Assembly: GCA_002314775.1 (NCBI GenBank)
Contig: DCHE01000089.1
Span: forward strand, 1 to 18,605
Source of the DNA: Lachnospiraceae bacterium UBA1760
Lineage (GTDB): Bacteria; Bacillota; Clostridia; Lachnospirales; Lachnospiraceae
DNA: 18,605 bases
Direction: 5' to 3'
Both the position numbers and the translations under genes were made by a program. Below, piece after piece: positions 16,093 through 18,605 of this stretch; position 1 is the stretch's first letter; every line of letters begins with the position of its first letter. A model generated the notes under the pieces. The model worked only from the letters and a program-made list of their open reading frames with translations. It was not told where the DNA came from and searched no databases.

Positions 16093-17097
16093 ATGTTAAG
16101 TAGTAAGGGCAATGCTGATTGTAAAATGATTATCGGTAATAGTATTAAAAAAATAGAAAATGAATATTCAAGGTGCAGGCTGTGCCCTAGAAATTGCAGT
16201 GTGAATAGAGGTATTGCTAAGGGATACTGTCATGAAGGAGCAAGACTTCGTGTTGCGAGAGCTTCAGTCCATATGTGGGAAGAGCCCTGCATTTCCGGGG
16301 AAAAGGGTTCTGGAACTGTATTCTTCAGCGGTTGCAATATGAGGTGCATTTTCTGCCAAAACAGGCATATTTCAATTGGAACTGTAGGACAGGAAATATC
16401 TGTTGAGAGACTTGCTGAGATTTTCTTTGAGCTTGCAGATAAGGGAGTGAACAATATAAACCTTGTAACAGGAGACCATTTTATTCCGTCTATAAGACTT
16501 GCAATAGAAAATGCTAGAATGCAAGGATTTTCACTGCCATTTCTCCTTAATACCAGCTCATACGTACGCGTGGACGCACTTAAAATGTTAGACGGTCTTA
16601 TAGACATCTATCTTCCAGACTTCAAATTTTATAAGAGGGAAACTGCGAAGAAGTATTCAAATGCTCCAGATTATCCAGAGGTCGCAAGACTGGCCATAGC
16701 GGAGATGGTAAGGCAGCTTAAAACAAGGTATAATGAGACTTGTTATATCGATGATGAGGGAATTATGAAGCATGGCATTATTGTTAGACACCTTCTTATG
16801 CCAGGAGGTCTCCTTGAAGCAAAACTTATTGTGAAGGAGCTTCACGAGAGCTACGGGGATGACATTTACTTAAGCCTTATGAACCAATACACACCGATTA
16901 TGGAGAATGTGAAGGATGAACCAATCCTTCAAAAAAAGCCTACAGCTTTTGAATATGATAAGCTTATTAATTATTCTTTGGATATAGGCGTAAAGAGGGG
17001 ATTTATGCAGGAGGGTGAAACTGCATCTGAGAGCTTCATCCCAGAATTTGATGAGAAAACTAAGAAAGCTGTTGCAGGAGTGAATGCTGATGAATAA
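16093..17097 (+). CDS. Radical SAM protein, PflX/pyruvate formate-lyase-activase-like
   Basis: A 334-residue radical SAM enzyme of the group usually called PflX or putative pyruvate formate-lyase 1-activating enzyme. Cluster motif CNMRCIFC gives C81, C85 and C88 for the 4Fe-4S/SAM site, preceded by FFSGC. The N-terminus has a further set of cysteines (C28, C31, C35, C46) in CRLCPRNC and GYCHEG, the known extra motif of this family and probably a second metal site. The rest has VTGDHFIPS, LLNTSSYV and YLPDFKFY strands. I start at ATG 16093, with GAGG at 16083-16086 six bases upstream; an in-frame TTG at 16081 would lie over this site. No glycyl-radical partner is next to it, so the substrate is unknown. 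Confidence 0.92.
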   Translation: MLSSKGNADCKMIIGNSIKKIENEYSRCRLCPRNCSVNRGIAKGYCHEGARLRVARASVHMWEEPCISGEKGSGTVFFSGCNMRCIFCQNRHISIGTVGQEISVERLAEIFFELADKGVNNINLVTGDHFIPSIRLAIENARMQGFSLPFLLNTSSYVRVDALKMLDGLIDIYLPDFKFYKRETAKKYSNAPDYPEVARLAIAEMVRQLKTRYNETCYIDDEGIMKHGIIVRHLLMPGGLLEAKLIVKELHESYGDDIYLSLMNQYTPIMENVKDEPILQKKPTAFEYDKLINYSLDIGVKRGFMQEGETASESFIPEFDEKTKKAVAGVNADE

Positions 17098-18397
17098 TAA
17101 GAAAAATATTACAAGTGTGAATAATAATAAGAGTAATATCAAAAGCGATAATATAAGTAATAATAAAGGCAATAAAATAAGCAATAATAAAAGCAATAAT
17201 AAAGGCAATAATGGTTGCAGTAATAAGGGAACAAATACGAAAAAAGAGAATTCCACAGGCTGCCCATATGAGAAAAAGTGTGGAGGCTGTACCTACCATG
17301 GTGAAAAGTATGAGTCATATCTTGCCAAGAAGGAGAATTATCTTCAGACACTTTTTTCAGAATATGTGAGCAAGGTTAAGCTTGTTGGAATGGAGAATCC
17401 ATTTCACTATAGACACAAGGTGAATGCTGCATTTCAAAGGAAGAAGGATGGAACAGTTGTATCAGGAGTTTACAAAGAGGGAACTCACGATGTGGTTGAT
17501 ATTACGAGCTGCTTCATAGAGAATGAGATTGCAGATAAAATAATTCAGGATATAAAGGGACTTTTAAAATCCTTCAAGATTCTAATCTATGATGAGGACA
17601 GAGGTACGGGACTCTTAAGGCATGTTATGGTGAGAGTGGGAAGAAGGACTGGCCAGGTTATGGTAATTCTTGTGACGGTTGACCCGATTTTTCCGTCGAA
17701 GAACAATTTTGTCAAGGCACTTAGAAAGCTTCACCCAGAGATTTCAACCATTGTTATGAATATCAACAATAAGGATACCAGTATGGTACTCGGCGAAAGG
17801 GATATAGTTCTTTATGGAAAGGGTAAAATTCTTGATTCCCTCTGTGGTATCACCTACGAGCTTTCTCCTCAGAGCTTCTTCCAGGTCAATCCAGAGATGA
17901 CAGAAAAAATCTACGAGACAGCCATTAATTTTGCTGAACTAAAAAAGAAACATAGAGTATTTGATGCTTATTGTGGAATAGGAACAATTGGACTTACTGC
18001 AGCAAGTCATGTAAGTGAAGTGATTGGAGTTGAGCTTAACAAGGAAGCAGTTAAGGACGCATTTAGTAATGCTAAAAGAAATAACATAACTAACGCCAAA
18101 TTCTTCAATAATGATGCAGGAAAATTCATGGTTGAGATGGCTGAAAGAGGAGAAAACTGTGACGTACTCTTTATGGATCCCCCACGCTCTGGTTCAACAC
18201 CTGAATTTATAAATGCAGTACATACATTGCTGCCTAACAAGGTCGTATACATTTCCTGCGATCCAGAAACCCTAAAGAGAGATTTGAAGCTTCTCACAAG
18301 GAAAAATTATAAGGTGCTTAAAATTGTAGGGTTTGATCAGTTCCCTTGGACGGGACATGTGGAGAGTGTAGTTCTGTTGACTAAAGTACATAATTGA
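17090..18397 (+). CDS. RNA (uracil-C5) methyltransferase, TrmA/RlmD family
   Basis: A 435-residue SAM-dependent enzyme that makes 5-methyluridine in RNA; in Firmicutes such proteins act on 23S rRNA (RlmCD) or, less likely, tRNA, and the sequence does not decide which. Residues 1-55 are an Asn/Lys-rich low-complexity extension. Then C58, C64, C67 and C141 form the expected 4Fe-4S set (CPYEKKCGGC, then SC). QSFFQVNPEM is near 261, the SAM loop FDAYCGIGTIGL near 290-301, DPPRSG near 363, and the catalytic Cys is C390 in YISCDPETLKRDL. An N-terminal TRAM domain is absent. ATG 17090 lies nine bases after AGGAG (17076-17080); ATG 17084 is only three bases away, so I prefer 17090. It overlaps the end of the radical SAM gene by eight bases. 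Confidence 0.92.
   Translation: MNNKKNITSVNNNKSNIKSDNISNNKGNKISNNKSNNKGNNGCSNKGTNTKKENSTGCPYEKKCGGCTYHGEKYESYLAKKENYLQTLFSEYVSKVKLVGMENPFHYRHKVNAAFQRKKDGTVVSGVYKEGTHDVVDITSCFIENEIADKIIQDIKGLLKSFKILIYDEDRGTGLLRHVMVRVGRRTGQVMVILVTVDPIFPSKNNFVKALRKLHPEISTIVMNINNKDTSMVLGERDIVLYGKGKILDSLCGITYELSPQSFFQVNPEMTEKIYETAINFAELKKKHRVFDAYCGIGTIGLTAASHVSEVIGVELNKEAVKDAFSNAKRNNITNAKFFNNDAGKFMVEMAERGENCDVLFMDPPRSGSTPEFINAVHTLLPNKVVYISCDPETLKRDLKLLTRKNYKVLKIVGFDQFPWTGHVESVVLLTKVHN
17117..17230 (+). repeat. Asn/Lys-rich in-frame short repeats
   Basis: Repeated AGCAATAATAAA and GGCAATAATAAA-like 12-base units (clearest between about 17180 and 17212) encode SNNK and GNNK runs in the N-terminal extension of the methyltransferase. 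The tract is almost free of G+C apart from the GGC/AGC codons. Confidence 0.7.
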
Positions 18398-18432
18398 TAG
18401 TGTGAAAATGCTAGGAAGGAGTGAAACGAAGA

Positions 18433-18605
18433 ATGATTAAAGCATTAAACCAAGAAGAATTAGAACAAGCACTCCCTCTTGTGTGGACAGTGTTTTGTGA
18501 ATATGAAGCTGTTAACTATTCAGAATCAAATAAGCAGGTATTTTGGGATGCAATTCACTCTGAAGATTATCTTAGTACGCTTTCTGCTTATGGTGCATTC
18601 GAAGA
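18433..18605 (+). CDS. GNAT-like acetyltransferase, N-terminal part (cut by window end)
   Basis: Only the first 57 codons are inside the window. The start MIKALNQEELEQALPLVWTV followed by FCEYEAVNYSE resembles the first helix and loop of GNAT-type N-acetyltransferases; the acetyl-CoA binding motif would lie beyond the end. ATG 18433 is 11 bases after AAGGAG (18416-18421). A GTG at 18421 is in frame but overlaps that site. It follows the methyltransferase by 35 bases with no terminator between, so it may share its transcript. Confidence 0.6.
   Translation, partial: MIKALNQEELEQALPLVWTVFCEYEAVNYSESNKQVFWDAIHSEDYLSTLSAYGAFE

Noticed and set aside
16870..17299. Leu/Ile-rich minus-strand frames at the radical SAM / methyltransferase joint
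   Set aside because: They come from antisense reading of AAT/AAG repeats and do not show true membrane-protein features.

Overview
The window looks like chromosomal DNA of a low-GC Clostridia bacterium, most likely a Lachnospiraceae-type gut or rumen organism. This is inferred from the A+T-rich sequence, the AGA/ATA/AAG-rich codon use, the GGAGG-type ribosome binding sites, a type A RNase P RNA and the families present. Species cannot be named from the sequence alone. No insertion sequence, phage gene, CRISPR array, tRNA or integrase is visible.

Layout. At the left end the RNase P RNA gene (rnpB) lies on the minus strand, with its own promoter and a palindromic terminator stem at the window edge. 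All protein genes are on the plus strand. From 583 to 12395 runs a tightly packed seven-gene operon: a secreted/membrane protein with a glutamine-amidotransferase-like fold, an ABC ATPase, an ABC-2 permease, a membrane/coiled-coil protein with an Asn-Gln-Gly repeat tract, a MoxR AAA+ ATPase, a DUF58 protein and a 1491-residue BatA/VWA fusion carrying three von Willebrand A domains. From 12484 a second unit with its own promoter encodes a small nitroreductase and a type IA topoisomerase of the TopB (topo III) kind. Then come a left-handed beta-helix (hexapeptide) protein ending in a strong terminator, a PflX-type radical SAM protein, a TrmA/RlmD-family RNA uracil-C5 methyltransferase with an unusual Asn-rich N-terminus, and the first 57 codons of a GNAT-like acetyltransferase cut by the window end.

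How the genes work together. The seven-gene operon is the most interesting part. The cytoplasmic MoxR ATPase and soluble DUF58 protein would be expected to act with the membrane-anchored VWA protein, as in other MoxR/DUF58/VWA clusters. The ABC ATPase, permease and amidotransferase-fold protein resemble the GldA/F/G arrangement. Together they suggest one envelope machine combining an ABC-2 module with a MoxR-VWA remodelling module; its substrate is not known and cannot be read from the sequence. The remaining genes are housekeeping or stand-alone functions. A recurring theme is short in-frame tandem repeats (12-15 bp units) in disordered parts of four of the proteins.
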